This document shows positions 42,401-54,549 of a DNA stretch of 64,000 nt, piece after piece. The stretch is taken from positions 3,007,501 through 3,071,500 of the forward strand of contig JAKNDB010000092.1 in the NCBI GenBank assembly GCA_024305405.1, written 5' to 3'. This stretch comes from Dirofilaria immitis (taxonomy: Eukaryota > Nematoda > Chromadorea > Rhabditida > Onchocercidae). Every line of letters starts with the position of its first letter. The stretch's first letter is position 1. Below the pieces are notes generated by a model. That model was not told the DNA's origin and did not search any database. It saw only the letters and a program-made list of their open reading frames with translations. The position numbers and the translations under genes are program-made.

Positions 42401-45400
42401 CTAGATTGCTTAATGTTATTGTTATACACAATTTCATTTAAAATCATGCAGTTATTTCAAACTTTTCATTATAAAAATTAAAATTTTCAATTTTGTCTTT
42501 TGTTTCTGAAAAAGTGAAGTTTTCTTGAAATTATTTAAGCATTTATTTTGAAGTTTGATATATGATCGTGTTTCACATTTTAAAATATATTTATGGTAAG
42601 CACTTTCTCTGAAAGTATTAATTTGTTATTTATGCAAATTTAACCAAACTTTATGACAAGATTAGAAATTCACACATATGAGAAAGAAGTAGAGTAGCGA
42701 AGATAATAGTGCATATATATATAATGCATATACACAGTTCAACGTTTTCTAGAGAATATAAGCTGGTGAAGTTATCATTCATATTTCAAATCCTTGATGA
42801 ATTTTGAGACAGTTCGATGGCGTATTTGGAAATTGAATCCTTCTAAAATTTTTTTTAACTACAAATGGTGATTTATATCGCAATGAAATAAAGTAATTTA
42901 ATCACCTTCAGATCGAAATATCCATTGGTGTATTGCTTTTTCAAAAACTTACATAGTCCACTTCCTCTTTCACTTCATATAAAAAATTTTTGAGAATTAA
43001 TGTCATTGCATATTTATTAGAACAAATAATGCTAATTATCACAGTTTTTGACTTGGATATTTCTTTTCAAAGGTTAGATCATTTTGAATTTGATCCAGTA
43101 TCGGAATAATTAGAATATTTTATGGTATAAATATCAAGATAATCAAGACATTTTTATATTTTATAAATATCTCGGAATAAATAAATGATTCATAACACTA
43201 AATTGTCTTCAATCATATTTCAAAAATAATCATCTTATCAGCCAGATTTTATAATCATTCAAGAGTCATTAAATTCATGTAACCATTCTCTTATCAATCT
43301 TGTAAAACTACTCTTTATTTAACCAAAATGTTAAACAGTCATACATTATCATCTAACGTAACATTCAAATCTTGAAATATTATAAATATCTTTCAAAGTT
43401 GTAGTCGGATTTTTAATTCTCGAGATTATAATTATCGTGAAAATATTTCTTGTGTTGTTGCAGCATTGAAAGTTTGGACAGCAATTTATTCTGTAACGAG
43501 ATTTTGTTACTGAGTATTGTTGGTGTTGTGGAGTGATAAAACTGAACTTGGAAGACTCCGTCGGTTCACAATTAGATAAAAGGATACTCCCTTTTTTCCT
43601 GCATTTTACATGAACGAAATCTGGCTGTACTTTAGTTATTGTGGAAAGGTTTTGGGATCTTCTACGGGAACATTTTATTTAAACATTAAATTCGTGAAAT
43701 AAAAATTTGTTGTTTTGGGGAAGAAAAGAAGATCATCATTACACTATCAGCTAGTTCCAATTCGATAAAAGAGTATTTGGTTCTCAGAATATAGATATAA
43801 AAATTACTTGTAATATGAAAACAAATGAATGGATACATATTTATTCATGAAATAATAAATGATGCTCAATAATATTTTCCAGTTTTATGAGTCGCAGAGC
43901 AGAAGATGCAACCGATCCAATCAAAAATAAAGCTGTCATTATAAGCAAAACTAAGATATAAAGTTTTCAAAGATCGCATAAAAGTTAATAGATTTAGATT
44001 TACATCAGAGTTCCATGGATTTCACATTAGTAAACTAATGTTTCTTTGTCATAAGAAGAACTATTTATAGATGACTAGGTAGAATTTGTTTACAAATCAG
44101 AAAATATACTAGATATTCATTTTTGTTCAGTTTTTATCAATATAACAAGTCATCAATCAGCTTTTGAAATGAGCTTTCTCTTTGGATCCCGAGTAACAGA
44201 ACAAATTCAAAAAGTTGTTTTCAAATTGAACGGCTTGGCTTAAACAAATAAAGCACAAGCATATTTTATGCGAATAGAACCTATGGAACGTCCAATCGAT
44301 GCCCTTCAGTTTAAGGTTCTGTTATTTTATTATGATATTAGGATGTGCTTCTAGCACTTTAATAAAGCTTATATTGGATGTGATTATTAGGCAGCAAATA
44401 TCCATGATTGTTTTCAGCGGCATGTCTTCTTCCTGCAAAATTTATGGTAAAAGAGGAATGAAAGCACTTTTTATAGTTCGAGGATTGGAACTGTGTCTTT
44501 AGCCAATATAATTATTTAAGCCGATTTGAAATTTCTTTCTTATAGTCGTTTCTTTAAATCGATTAAAATATGTTCAGATATTGCCGGTTTCTTTTTCACA
44601 AACGAAATCGTTAAGAATTTAAGTTTTAAACATTTTGATGTCCACATACGGAGCGCATGACATTAAAAAGTTCATTCAGCAATTTTTTCTTTGATGGGAT
44701 TCCAAAGTGACTTTTCCTCATCAAGATTGAAAATTATAATTTTATTAAGATTTTTGCGAAAATAAAAATTAAAACTTCTGCTAACTCGTCGCAGTATCCT
44801 TGTTTCGGAAAATTGCTTTCAAGAATGAAGCTTTATTTCACTTCTTTCAAAAATGTCTATTTATTTCACGGAAAAAGAATAAATTTTTATGAATATGAAT
44901 AGCACTTTTTTGACTTTATGAGCGCGAAATCAATTTTTATATGCAGAAAAGAGAATCTACATGTTAATTCATTTATTTAATCTATTATTAATTGTCTACT
45001 ACCTTTTTCGTATTTCATTCAAGATGACGATTAAACAGCAATTGTATCTAATTTTACGATATTTCAAATAGTTCTACAAATAATTACGCATTTGAGGAAC
45101 ATAATTTCTTAGTGCAACTTACTGCACTGCTAAATTTTCTTTATGAGTTTTTCATAACTTCTATCAATATTTCTCAGTTCTATTTATATTTATTATTATA
45201 GAGCTATCATATCTTTTAAATTAATAAGAAAAAGAATATTGGCGTAATTGATCGAATTCAAATTATTAAAAGAAAAATAAATATCATTTTAATGATTTTT
45301 TTGTTAAACTTTAATATGATAATTCTATTCAGATTATTTGCTTAATAAATGATTCAAAAGTGTAATATTACGTCTGCTTGTACCAATGATAATTGTTCTA

Positions 45401-45663
45401 TTGAATTGAAGAAATTTCAATTAATCCACTATCGAACAGATGGAAAGACCAACTTAAATCTTATCAGTGGAAATAATCTCGAAACTTGTTTATAATTAGC
45501 ACACAACTTTATTGAAATTTTGATAAACAGAAATTTCTAAGCTACGTTAAAAGTCATCCGATATTTTTTTCTTCAATTTCAGCTAATATGAAATTATCAA
45601 AATTTGATAGATGTTTATTTTTACTTGGAAACGTCAGTAATAGAGTAACACAAGGCAGAAAAT
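42401..45663. other. AT-rich intergenic region
   Basis: About 3.3 kb with no exon I can support. The open frame at 44299-44502 is hydrophobic and has no splice context or family match. Confidence 0.5.
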
Positions 45664-48600
45664 CTATACATCTTCATGTGAATTCGAATTATTGTCAGCT
45701 CCAACAATGCAAACAGCCATACATTTCTCTCGATCTTTGCTCGAGAACAATTCCCATTTTTCTTTAATAAATTTTCTCAAAATAATATATTTTTATGTGG
45801 GCGAAAAAAGTTCTTTAACATTCACAAGTTAATAATAGAACTGCAAAATGATTTCTATCACTCTTTCAATATTTGATAAAGAATATAAGAAAATATTAAA
45901 TATGACTAACCATTTTTAACACAAACGAAATATTTCTTCCTATTTGAATATTTTCTGTATGCTTCAGTACTGAGTAAAATTTCCTGAAATTATCGATATT
46001 TATTCTAATTCTTAAAAAATTATATTCAAAAAGATTGGCAGAGCATTCATCTTATGCTACAATTCAGAAAATAAGATAATACAAACTGTTTATAATACAA
46101 ATTTCGATTGTAAAAGGATCTGACTTATATTATTCCAAGAAACGACACTCAGCAAGCAAAGATATTGTCCTATTCTTTAACACATTTTACTTTAATTTTT
46201 TTTTGTATGTGCATTATATGGATAATCTGAAGTCAACTCAGTGATATATGTATAGATTTATCAGTTTCATCTTCTTAAAGTCTAGTAATAAGTTAATTTT
46301 TGAAATCTGAAAATATACGAAAAAGAGAACCATGTTGTAACAGTGATTTGTACAATTAAAGCGTGAGTCAAGAGTAATCTGGCCACCATTTATTAACCAA
46401 TTTCTTCCATCTATTCTTTCCACGCCAATCCAGTAACTATTTAAAACTGCGCCACGTTGAATTTCTAGAAATGTAATAATCATTATTATCATAGGAATTT
46501 CATTAACACTTAAAAATTATTAAAAACGATTGTATGAATTTGGCATACATTTATGGATATTGATGTAATAACTACTAATATATTTTATTGAAACAGAACA
46601 ATGTAGGAATCAAAATTTTCGAGTAGAAAGATCATTAAATAAATTAAGCACGTTAAATAAAAAATCTAAGTGAATGAATACTTGAAGAAAAGAAGACATC
46701 ATATGACAATGGTTTAAACAGAAAAAAGAAATAATCATTGAAATTCAGAGAGGGATGAACGATTCTAAATTCTGAGTTTTATAATTCATATAATTAATTT
46801 CATTTCTTCTTATCAGCAAAAGGCTTAGAATTAAAAGTAGGATTTACGATGTGCTTCACCAAAAATCAAAAACGCGTCATCACTGTACTTACGAAAATAA
46901 AAAGCAAATTTCACTATGCAGGAAAGACATCACAGTAGATCACAATTGCCTCAAAATCACTAATTTCAATTCAAAAATGTGGATAGTTTGATAAAAAAAA
47001 CCACTTAGAAATCATCTGAATGGCTGTCTGCCAATATTTTCCGTTCCTTTCATTTTCCATAACAATTACATTATGAATACACTTTGTTAGTTATCGCACT
47101 GAAGATGATAGCATACCGTAAGTTTTGACAACATTGCTTCGCTGATAATATGAATTATTAACAGGGTAAGCAGCCATCGGTAACGGTATCCACAATTTAC
47201 CAGTTTCGCATACTGTTGATAATTCACTTGCATTAACACTGCGTAAGGCTAAATGAAACAGGAATTTGTTGTGAATTTAAAGCAATTGCATTTTCAATTT
47301 AAAAATTAAGGCTTCGTTGCTCGAAATCTTTAAACTTGGACTCTGTTGTAATCTTGTATTTGAACTTCACAAATCAGGCTTCATGAATGTGTAGGACATA
47401 ATAATCACTTTATTTTTAGTTTTTTCTAAATTCGATTTGAAGCTCTGACTTTTAAGCATTTTAAAATCAAAAAAATTACTAACAGGATTTTACAATACAG
47501 AATGCTTTGTCATATGGAAGATTAACGTAATTTTCGAGAGGTTGTAAATCACTTCGATGACAACCTAAAAACTATTCCGCATTAAATAAAAAGAATTATC
47601 TTTTGTCAGTAACGATGTTTTCTTATTATATAAATCGCACTAATGATAATTTCATTTGCATTTTTCTTTAGTCGTTTTTGGATAATGTGCAAAAACCAGA
47701 AAAATGTAAGCGAAGAAATTCGAATATCTTCCCCGTTTTTCTTGACAGATTCTTTTCTATAAGATTAGAGAAAGAATGTAAACTAAAAATCATGCAAACT
47801 ACGACCAAATTTTATTTTCCTCGTAAATTCCTGAATTTCCATTAACCTTAAATCATAAAAAGAATAATTTTGCTTTGAAAATTTCCTAATTCTTAGCTTA
47901 CTAAAGTGGTTGTTAAAAGCCAAATTTTATAACATTTCCATATTTCAGATTACTTGCAAAATAGCAGAAATTCCGACTGAATAGCAAAAAAATTTGATCT
48001 ATTTCATTATAGAATTGTAACATTTTCAGAGGATTCATCCTTGGTAAATTTATTTTATGTGAAGAAATGAATATAATATAACATTCATGTATATCTCTAT
48101 GTTCTACTAGAGAACTTACAGGCACGTTCCCACGTATATTTATACTGCACTGTTGCAGGACAATGCGTCTGTAGCGTCTCTTTGTGGTACTCTGGACAAC
48201 TTTCATGATTCTTAAATTATAATGCCGAATATAAGTCTTAATGCCGCAACGTTGATCAGCTTGTTTCTCGAATTCTGTCCACTGGGACCATTGATAATTG
48301 CTGATCATAACTGGAAGTCGTGCTAAGTAATTAACAAATTCTACTATCAAAAATTCTCTTTTGACATTGTGGCCATAATAGAAATATCAGAAATTATTAC
48401 AAATCGATCAACATTTTGACTTAGAAATTGAATAATTGGAATTTTAACTCATCATAACTTTTATCAAGAAGTTCAGATAAATAAAAATACCCCTGCAGTT
48501 TGAATAAGTTTCGATTTCTGATATTTCTGAATATGGTGCCAATCGGACAACTAAACCAACATGATTCTTGAATAATTTATTGATGTTACTCGTTGCTAAA

Positions 48601-48942
48601 GTCATCGCATACTGCAAAAATACTCTGAATCTGTGTTTGAAGACATTTTCAAAAACTTTTAGACAAAAAAAGTTAGTCAAGAATTGGATAGATTGGATAG
48701 ATTAACAATAATATAAAGAAGATTTTTAAGTAAATCTATATCTTGACATTCATTACATTGTAACTTGCGGTTTTCAGCTTGAAAAAACTAAAAGTTGGCG
48801 GAAATAGTCCAATGATGTTGAGTAGGTGAATGACGTTCAACATCACGCAGAGCGACGCTATCGTTCCTTTGAAGATGACAAACCAATAATTAGATTTTCG
48901 TAATGAGTATGGCGTATGGAAATGATATATATCCACATTCAT
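45664..48942 (-). CDS. Type II membrane protein with WSxW segment and C-type-lectin-like domain
   Basis: Exons read leftwards: from ATG 48942 to about 48755, 48611-48491, 48322-48120, 47248-47117, 46464-46331, and a last exon near 45770-45664. Phases agree through the first five if one A is added at 48212-48213. The N-terminus is a short cytosolic stretch (MNVDIYHFHTPYSLRKSNY) then a signal anchor (WFVIFKGTIASLCVMLNVI). The ectodomain has YQWSQWTEFEKQADQRCG, reminiscent of a thrombospondin type 1 start, then ESCPEYHKETLQTHC, and a C-type-lectin-like part with CETGKLWIPLP, YWIGVERIDGRNWLINGG and NCTNHC. The last exon (KWELFSSKDREKCMAVC) supplies a Trp and two Cys as at the end of such domains, but its junction is not resolved. 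Probably a cell-surface recognition protein; ligand unknown. No close known architecture comes to mind. Confidence 0.6.
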
Positions 48943-48959
48943 TTTCCTTACTTTCGACT

Positions 48960-48970
48960 CTGAAAATGAA
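48960..48970 (-). promoter_or_regulatory. Probable trans-splice acceptor of the lectin-like gene
   Basis: On the minus strand TTCATTTTCAG ends 17 bases before ATG 48942, with no upstream coding exon found. Consistent with spliced-leader addition; not proven. Confidence 0.4.
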
Positions 48971-51900
48971 TAGTGAAGAATTCACAGCTATAAAAGCAAG
49001 TTCAGCGATGAGAAATGAATCATTCAGTACAATTGCGCCAATTTTTATGCCGTTCAAATTTAACCGTTATTAGCAAAACAGGCTCCATTGATATTGGAAC
49101 CATTGGAGACTTAAGTGAAAAAGATCAGAATTTCAATCAAATTTTAGAGCTAACCTTTTGATAATTTTCTAGAAAATATTTTTGTTGCTGTTTCATCCTA
49201 AATGCAAAACTATATATCACAAGTAAAACTGAAACAAATCCAGAATCAAAAAAACTGTTTATATTTCAAGTGTTTAATGATAAACAAAAATATATCATAG
49301 TTTGACCAGTTTACTGATGGCTTAATATTATACTTCAGTAGAATTCTCTTAAAGTATCAAATTAAAATCCAATAAGTCTAGAGCTTGAAACCAGCTCATT
49401 TATTCTTATCGGTTTTTTCTTTGTGTAGCTATAATTCTTAACTATTCACCTTGGCATTTTTGGAAGTTAATTCATTCCAACCATTTAGTTCTTATCAAAA
49501 TCTTAACTTTTATTCTGATTACTGTTATATCTGCTCAATGCTTCCAGATTCTTCTATTCTGTGCAATTTTATAAAGAAGGTTATACATTGCTTACCTGTG
49601 TTACTACTTCAATATGTTCAGTACTTAACGTTGATTCGTTTGTTCCCATCGTTATATCTACCGAACAAACATACTACATTTTGCCATTTGTTGCGAAGAA
49701 AACAATGAAAAATTAGTTTTTTTAATTATTGATTATAGTTCACAATTGAACCTCAGATACATTAATATTGATCTACTGTTATTGATCTGCCGATTATTAG
49801 ATCTTATTGAATCTATTTGTGCTCATTTTGTGTGAAGCCTAAGGCTCTTTTTCAGAAAGAAGTATTTTCAATAATTTGAGATGTCTTCAAAGTTAATATT
49901 GACTAATTTTATAATCGTTGCAATTGAAAAGATCGATGATTATTTGAAAAATAAAATAAGACAATGCCTGTGTTTGACTGTTCTTCTGCTGACATCATCT
50001 AAAATGATCCGAAATTTTTGCATAAAAACTTTTATAATATAGATTGACGTGAAAAAAACGAGTTCAATTTTTTATTTAAATTGAATAATAAAAAATAATT
50101 AGAAGTGTTAACTTACTGGAATTGCTCCAACTTCGAAATTTCGATGCTGATTTCATGAACGTGTAAAGAGGAAATTTAAACCGTTCTGAAAAATCCATTT
50201 TAAAGAATAATGCAGTCTTGATGAGCACATGAATTTTTTCAAGCACGATCAGCTTTGTGAAATTCTTTAAAAATTTTATCAAAGATACAAAAAGCAGAAC
50301 CGATTGAGTTTATTACAAGAATTGAGAATTGGTGACGGTTAGAGTTATAATGGCAAAATTATTTTTTAAGCAAATTGAACTTTAGGGAAATATTAATGTT
50401 CATTAATTTGATTTATTATGTTGTGATAGGAGTGAATATATCGAATTTTATCAATAAAATAATTGACATCTTCTTGTTGACTTTTGTGATATTCCTCGTC
50501 AGTGCTCACAAACTTCTGCATCGAATGACACCGAGTGATGATGTTGCAGCAGATGCCATCGTCGCTGTCGCTGGAATAAAAGACTAATTTTATGATTGTT
50601 TACTATTTCTATATACATTTGCATATTAATACAAGTTTGATATTAGTAATTGCAACCGGTACTTCACCATACATTCTCTTAATTTGTGGTTTACTATTAA
50701 ATTTAAAAAAATCATTCTGAAATTCCTTGCACAAAAAAGTTTAAAAAATTACTTTGAAATTTCCTTGAAACTTTTCCGAATATTTTCTTGCCAAAACTCC
50801 GAGTTATTTATAATTTTACTTACGATACTTCAAAATTGTCAGTCTGAAATTGTTGTTTTATTCTGTTCAGAAAAATGCTGAAAGTATTATGTAATCTTAA
50901 TAGCACCTTTTGCTTTTGCATAATTCTTTCGTCAAATATCCGTATTATCGGTTGTTTTGGTTGCAGTTTCCCATGGGAACAAAGTCCTCTGAAGAAATGA
51001 TAAATGTTTGCATAGTTGATTCATATTAAAAGGAATACGAGACGAAAAATTAATTTAATGCATAAAAACTATTTCTTATCTTTCAGTCCTTTTCGTTAAA
51101 AAAACTTCAACTTTGTCCCTTTCTCTGCATCTCATTTCCGCCTCTTCGTTTTTTACTTAATCTCGTTTTTACATTCTGCAATTTATATTCATTTTTAAAT
51201 ATCTATTTACTAAACGCCATCGTATTATCCAAAATATAAGTTGTGAATCAACAGATGTGGTTAACTGCTTCTAGATCTCAACAACCTCATATGCGTGAAA
51301 ATAAACTGATTGGTCATTTTTATTTTATTTGATGCGATATCTTTTTGGTTCAGTCTTCGATGCTATGATAAAGCATCGTAATGTAGTTGTTATTTCTAAT
51401 TATCATTAGTTGCAAATTTTCTCCTCATTTAATCCCTCACTTCAGTATTACATATTTATGAAGGTAGGTAAGTAATGGTATAGGTTGATTCCTGAAATAT
51501 CGATGCTGCGAATTCGTCTATTAAAATTTTTCAAAATCTCAAATTCCTTCCGATATAAATGGATTGCAACACTTACCAGCATCTTACCTTTTCCACTGCG
51601 GAATAATGTTTGCACTGACCAGAATTTGAGATAAGAATAGATTAAGTCGAATATATGAACTCGCTAATAAAACTCGACTATAAATTTACATGAAAAGAAC
51701 ACAGCGTGGTAAAATTATATATAATAATGTATCAAACGATGTTCCATTCGTTTCCTAGATTATTTGAGGCTTTGGATTATTTTCAGCGATGACATCAAGC
51801 ATCCCAAAGAAAACAGAAAATGATTTACTGCTTAATTGTTTGCTTTTATTATCATACGACATTCGCTGGTGCTTGCGATGTTAGGACAAGATGACCAGAA

Positions 51901-52026
51901 TGCAAATAAATGTGTCGCTGTTTCTTGTCACTCAATGACGAAAGAATGGTTCTTTTGTAGAATTCATTCATTTTGTCCTTTCAGTCTACAATTATAGCAA
52001 CAAGTAGAGTAAACAACAAAAGACAT

Positions 52027-52329
52027 TCATGTGCTTCGACGAGATTGGTTGGATCCCCAGATTGGTCGTTGTTTTTTGAGTTATATTGTCGTCACTAAAC
52101 TTACTGATATCATTGAACTTACCTTACTGATATCATTGGAATTGTATGATTGATTATAATCACTGCGTTTGTTGATGCATTATTAAACTTATTGCATTAA
52201 AAGTTTAATTACCTAAGTCTGAGATCAGAGTCTTCAAACTTTGTCTTTCGCTACGTTTGGAGCTTAAGTGGAAATAAAGAATTTGCAACTCTGTGTACGC
52301 AGAAGAGAAAGAATATATTCACTACATAA
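52027..52329 (-). repeat. Dispersed repeat, second copy, inverted
   Basis: Reverse-oriented homologue of 37341-37612, about 14.5 kb away. This copy carries an extra internal duplication of a ~22-base unit around TTACTGATATCATTG (52103-52140). Similarity stops sharply at both ends, as expected of a transposed element rather than a segmental duplication. No coding capacity: MITE-like, family unknown. Confidence 0.85.
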
Positions 52330-53369
52330 AGACAAATATCGATAAATCTAGTATTTCAATCAGCGGCTTTTAAAAAAAAAAGTGAACTTAATCCGAACTA
52401 GATTTTTGCACGAAAAACCAAGTATAATTTCTATACGTAATTCATGTATCACTGAATGAAGAAATGTCTGATTTCCTGGACAATTTACAAAATCCGTTTC
52501 CAAGCATATAACATGATTTATATCCGACTCGCGTTCTGAGGTGTAAAGTATGACGATTTATAGCGTATTTTTGATATTTGTATTTCCCTTGTGAAATCTT
52601 AATATTCTGTTCTTCCATACCTTTATTCACTTTTCTCTTTATCTTTCTCTTGGACGATGCAAAATGCAAAAATAAGTGAAATAGACGCAATGGCTTTTCA
52701 TCTCTCAACATATTGAATATGTCCGAAAATATTCATTGGTGTATGATACATCATTCAAAATTTGACGAATTATGATCATTAATGTTGATTAAATGTCATA
52801 ATGGACATTACTCATATATAATGTTTACGTCGATAGGTGTTGATATATTATATTAAATAGACATTTGTATTTATATTCACCACCAATAAGTTTGGACTGA
52901 AGAGGCCAGATATTAGGATTTGTTTGTACATTGAGAAAACCCTTATCGGGATTAAAAAACTGCGATAGCAGTCTTTTCATTAATTCGATTTTGTCAGCAA
53001 CGTTCTCTAAACAACTTAATCTATCATATAGGATCTCTTGCTATTTTTCATTATGATAGCAAATATTAAATGTTGGGATTCATAAAAGGGAAATTTTTCA
53101 GTGCAACGAAATGAGATTTATTTTTGTGTTCTTCTGATGATATTTCTAGATTTTTAATTAATTATTCCAACCGTTCAAAGTAAAACTTTATAATTTAACA
53201 AATCTAGCATAAGTTTTTAATAATTATTTGGCATAAGACCGTCAACAGTTAACAGAATCTTTATTTTATACTTTTGAAAAATCTTAGTCTTATGACGAAC
53301 TGAAAGAATATTGAAAATAGCATTTTATAAATTTTTTATTCCAATTCACTATGTTTTTCCATCGCATAT

Positions 53370-53409
53370 TTTCTGCTTCTAAAATTCTGAGAAATTTTAG
53401 AAGCAGAAA
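53370..53409. other. Perfect 17-bp stem hairpin
   Basis: TTTCTGCTTCTAAAATT (53370-53386), loop of six bases, then its exact reverse complement (53393-53409). It lies 50 bases before the GT microsatellite. Confidence 0.85.
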
Positions 53410-53456
53410 TATTTACTGATTACATCTCCATAGATGAATTCGAAATCTAGAAATGA

Positions 53457-53460
<4 letters not shown>

Positions 53461-53510
<50 letters not shown>

Positions 53511-53512
53511 TA
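53461..53512 (+). repeat. (TG)n microsatellite
   Basis: About 26 TG units, interrupted only near the end by TATG. The 65-codon open frame over it is an artefact of the repeat. Confidence 0.97.
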
Positions 53513-53622
53513 TGACCATATTTTCATCAGTTCCAGCATGTTATGTGGTAAATAACATCGATCTGTCTCTTCAATACAGCCATGTATCTAATCCATTTGC
53601 CTGCTTCTATGGTCGAAGTTGC

Positions 53623-53824
53623 TTTTATTAAGCATTTAATTTGCGGAATAATTTCAACTGTTTACTCTTCGAAATTTCCCAAACTCAAATTCCAATAGAC
53701 TGGCAGCATTAGAAAAGTTCTGGAGTCTAAACTAGTGTTGTTTTAGTTTATTAGAATTTGAGTTTGAGAAATTTCCAAGAGTAGATAGTTGAAATTTATT
53801 CTGTGAATTAAATGCTTAATAAAG
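53623..53824. mobile_element. Foldback element with ~78-bp inverted arms
   Basis: Left arm 53623-53699 and right arm 53745-53824 are reverse complements with a few mismatches and small indels, separated by about 45 bases. The tips read CTTTTATTAAGC and GCTTAATAAAG. The whole could form a long hairpin RNA or be a small MITE. No clear target-site duplication is seen and no coding capacity. Confidence 0.8.
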
Positions 53825-54254
53825 TGAATTATTGTGATGCAATATTAAATATTCTTATAGTAGCTAAAGCATTATGGAAAAAAATGGATAAATTCCATTT
53901 TTCAAAAATAGATAAATGCGTATATATCACAAATTTTGGCTTATTTCTTCTTACCGCTTGACCAATGAGTTACTTCGCTATGAAGGTTGGGCCTTTTGAC
54001 GAAGTACACCTCGAAATATATAATCTGAGAACCACGAAATTCTCCCTAGAAAATTGTAAACATTGATTCGATAGGATAAAATATTCATTCCATTACACTG
54101 AAAGTACACTGAAAAAGGGAAAAAACTAGAAATAACTAAACAGTAAACAGTCGAAATTGTGTTACAATTAGTACATCATGAATAGTAGCAGCGCACCACC
54201 GTCTTGCTTACTATTTACTACTTCAGCTTTGACAGTATCATGCTATTTCTCTAT

Positions 54255-54301
54255 TACTACTACTACTACAACTACTACAACAACAACTACTACTACTACT
54301 G
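54255..54301 (+). repeat. (ACT)n trinucleotide repeat
   Basis: About 15 units, mostly ACT with ACA interruptions. The surrounding Thr-rich frame is composition only. Confidence 0.95.
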
Positions 54302-54454
54302 CTATCTGCCACTTCCTCTTTGAGTGCATATTATTACAATTGCCTTTTCCTCAATCGTAACATTTCTGAAAAAAACAAATGGGGCAATGTCTTTGTTTAC
54401 AACCTACTGTTTGCAGATGTAAATATTGGCCGTAAACCTCTTCTCTCCAACCGC

Positions 54455-54549
54455 TCTATCTATTCATCTATCTATCTATCCATCTGTCCACCCATTCTAC
54501 ACATCTATTCATTCATTCATTTATCCTTCTTCTTCCATCCATCCATCCC
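54455..54549 (+). repeat. Imperfect (ATCT/ATTC/ATCC)n repeat
   Basis: Tetranucleotide tract that shifts from TCTA to ATTC to ATCC units over about 95 bases. Confidence 0.9.

Noticed and set aside
49451..49708. 85-codon open frame
   Set aside because: No recognisable domain and no linked exons; typical of T-rich DNA.
50375..50587. 70-codon frame with hydrophobic start and DDVAADAIVAVAGIKD end
   Set aside because: The end looks somewhat protein-like but there is no splice or family support.
53434..53631. Cys/Val repeat protein
   Set aside because: It is the translation of a TG microsatellite.
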